Origin: an uncultured Bacteroidales bacterium
Lineage (GTDB): Bacteria > Bacteroidota > Bacteroidia > Bacteroidales > UBA932
Reading direction: 5' to 3'
DNA: 5,085 nucleotides
Assembly (NCBI GenBank): GCA_946415795.1
Contig: CAMKTW010000130.1
Coordinates: forward strand, 1 to 5,085
The first letter of the stretch is position 1. Every line of letters starts with the position of its first letter. The position numbers were made by a program, and so were the translations under genes. Positions 5,032-5,085 of the stretch are shown one piece after another. Below the pieces are notes generated by a model. The model searched no databases, was not told the origin of the DNA, and saw only the letters and a list, made by a program, of their open reading frames with translations.

Positions 5032-5085
5032 TAGTCGATAGGAGAATCGAACTCCTATTTAGAGATTGAGAATCTCTTGTCCTAA
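5032..5085 (-). tRNA. tRNA-Glu, anticodon CTC (partial; 5' part beyond the window)
   Basis: On the - strand the window edge gives the end of the D arm (TTAGGAC), base 26 (A), and an anticodon stem AGAGA/TCTCT around the loop TTCTCAA. The anticodon is CTC (5068-5070), which reads the Glu codon GAG. Next come a 4-base variable loop (AAAT) and a T arm with stem AGGAG/CTCCT and loop TTCGATT (5040-5056). The 3' acceptor strand ATCGACT (5039-5033) is followed by the discriminator base A at 5032. CCA is not encoded, so it must be added after transcription. The 5' acceptor strand and most of the D arm, roughly 20 bases, lie outside the window and should begin with a complement of the acceptor strand. 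The D-arm end GGAC followed by A and the 4-base variable loop agree with bacterial tRNA-Glu. It is the substrate of the enzyme encoded just downstream. Confidence 0.9.

Overview
The window reads as chromosomal DNA from a member of the Bacteroidales (Bacteroidota). Three things point there: a FimB/Mfa2-type anchor next to a Mfa1/FimA-type fimbrillin, a glutamyl-tRNA synthetase with the form typical of Bacteroides relatives, and a promoter matching the Bacteroides -33/-7 consensus (TTG and TAnnTTTG) with almost no Shine-Dalgarno signals. GC content is moderate, and I see no insertion sequence, phage gene or CRISPR array. I cannot name a genus.

Region 1 (1-2551, + strand) is a compact fimbrial operon. 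It starts with the 3' part of a DUF3575-like outer-membrane protein that enters from the left edge. Two bases later comes a FimB/Mfa2 lipoprotein anchor, and 59 bases after that a Mfa1/FimA-like lipoprotein fimbrillin. A clear intrinsic terminator closes the unit. Known fimbriae of this class are exported as lipoproteins, trimmed by a trypsin-like protease and polymerised by strand exchange on the cell surface, with the Mfa2-type protein at the base. The proteins here fit that scheme. No tip-subunit genes follow the fimbrillin.

Region 2 (2552-3470, + strand) holds one gene, a membrane-anchored LytTR-family regulator with about four transmembrane helices and a C-terminal DNA-binding domain. 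It has its own promoter. That promoter is embedded in a head-to-tail tandem repeat of about 20 bp with the core TTGTGACG, a good candidate for autoregulation. No histidine kinase is visible.

Region 3 (3465-5085, - strand) holds gltX (glutamyl-tRNA synthetase, 505 residues) and, just upstream of it on the same strand, the 3' part of a tRNA-Glu with anticodon CTC, cut by the right edge. The enzyme therefore lies directly behind one of its own substrates. A terminator-like hairpin sits between them and its T-tract ends 7 bases before the gltX start codon, so gltX expression probably needs readthrough. gltX and the LytTR gene converge and overlap by 6 bp, and a strong hairpin spans that junction.

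Most of the content belongs to known families. The parts most worth a second look are the regulatory architectures: the tandem repeat before the LytTR gene, the tRNA-Glu/terminator/gltX arrangement, and the overlapping convergent stops under a hairpin.
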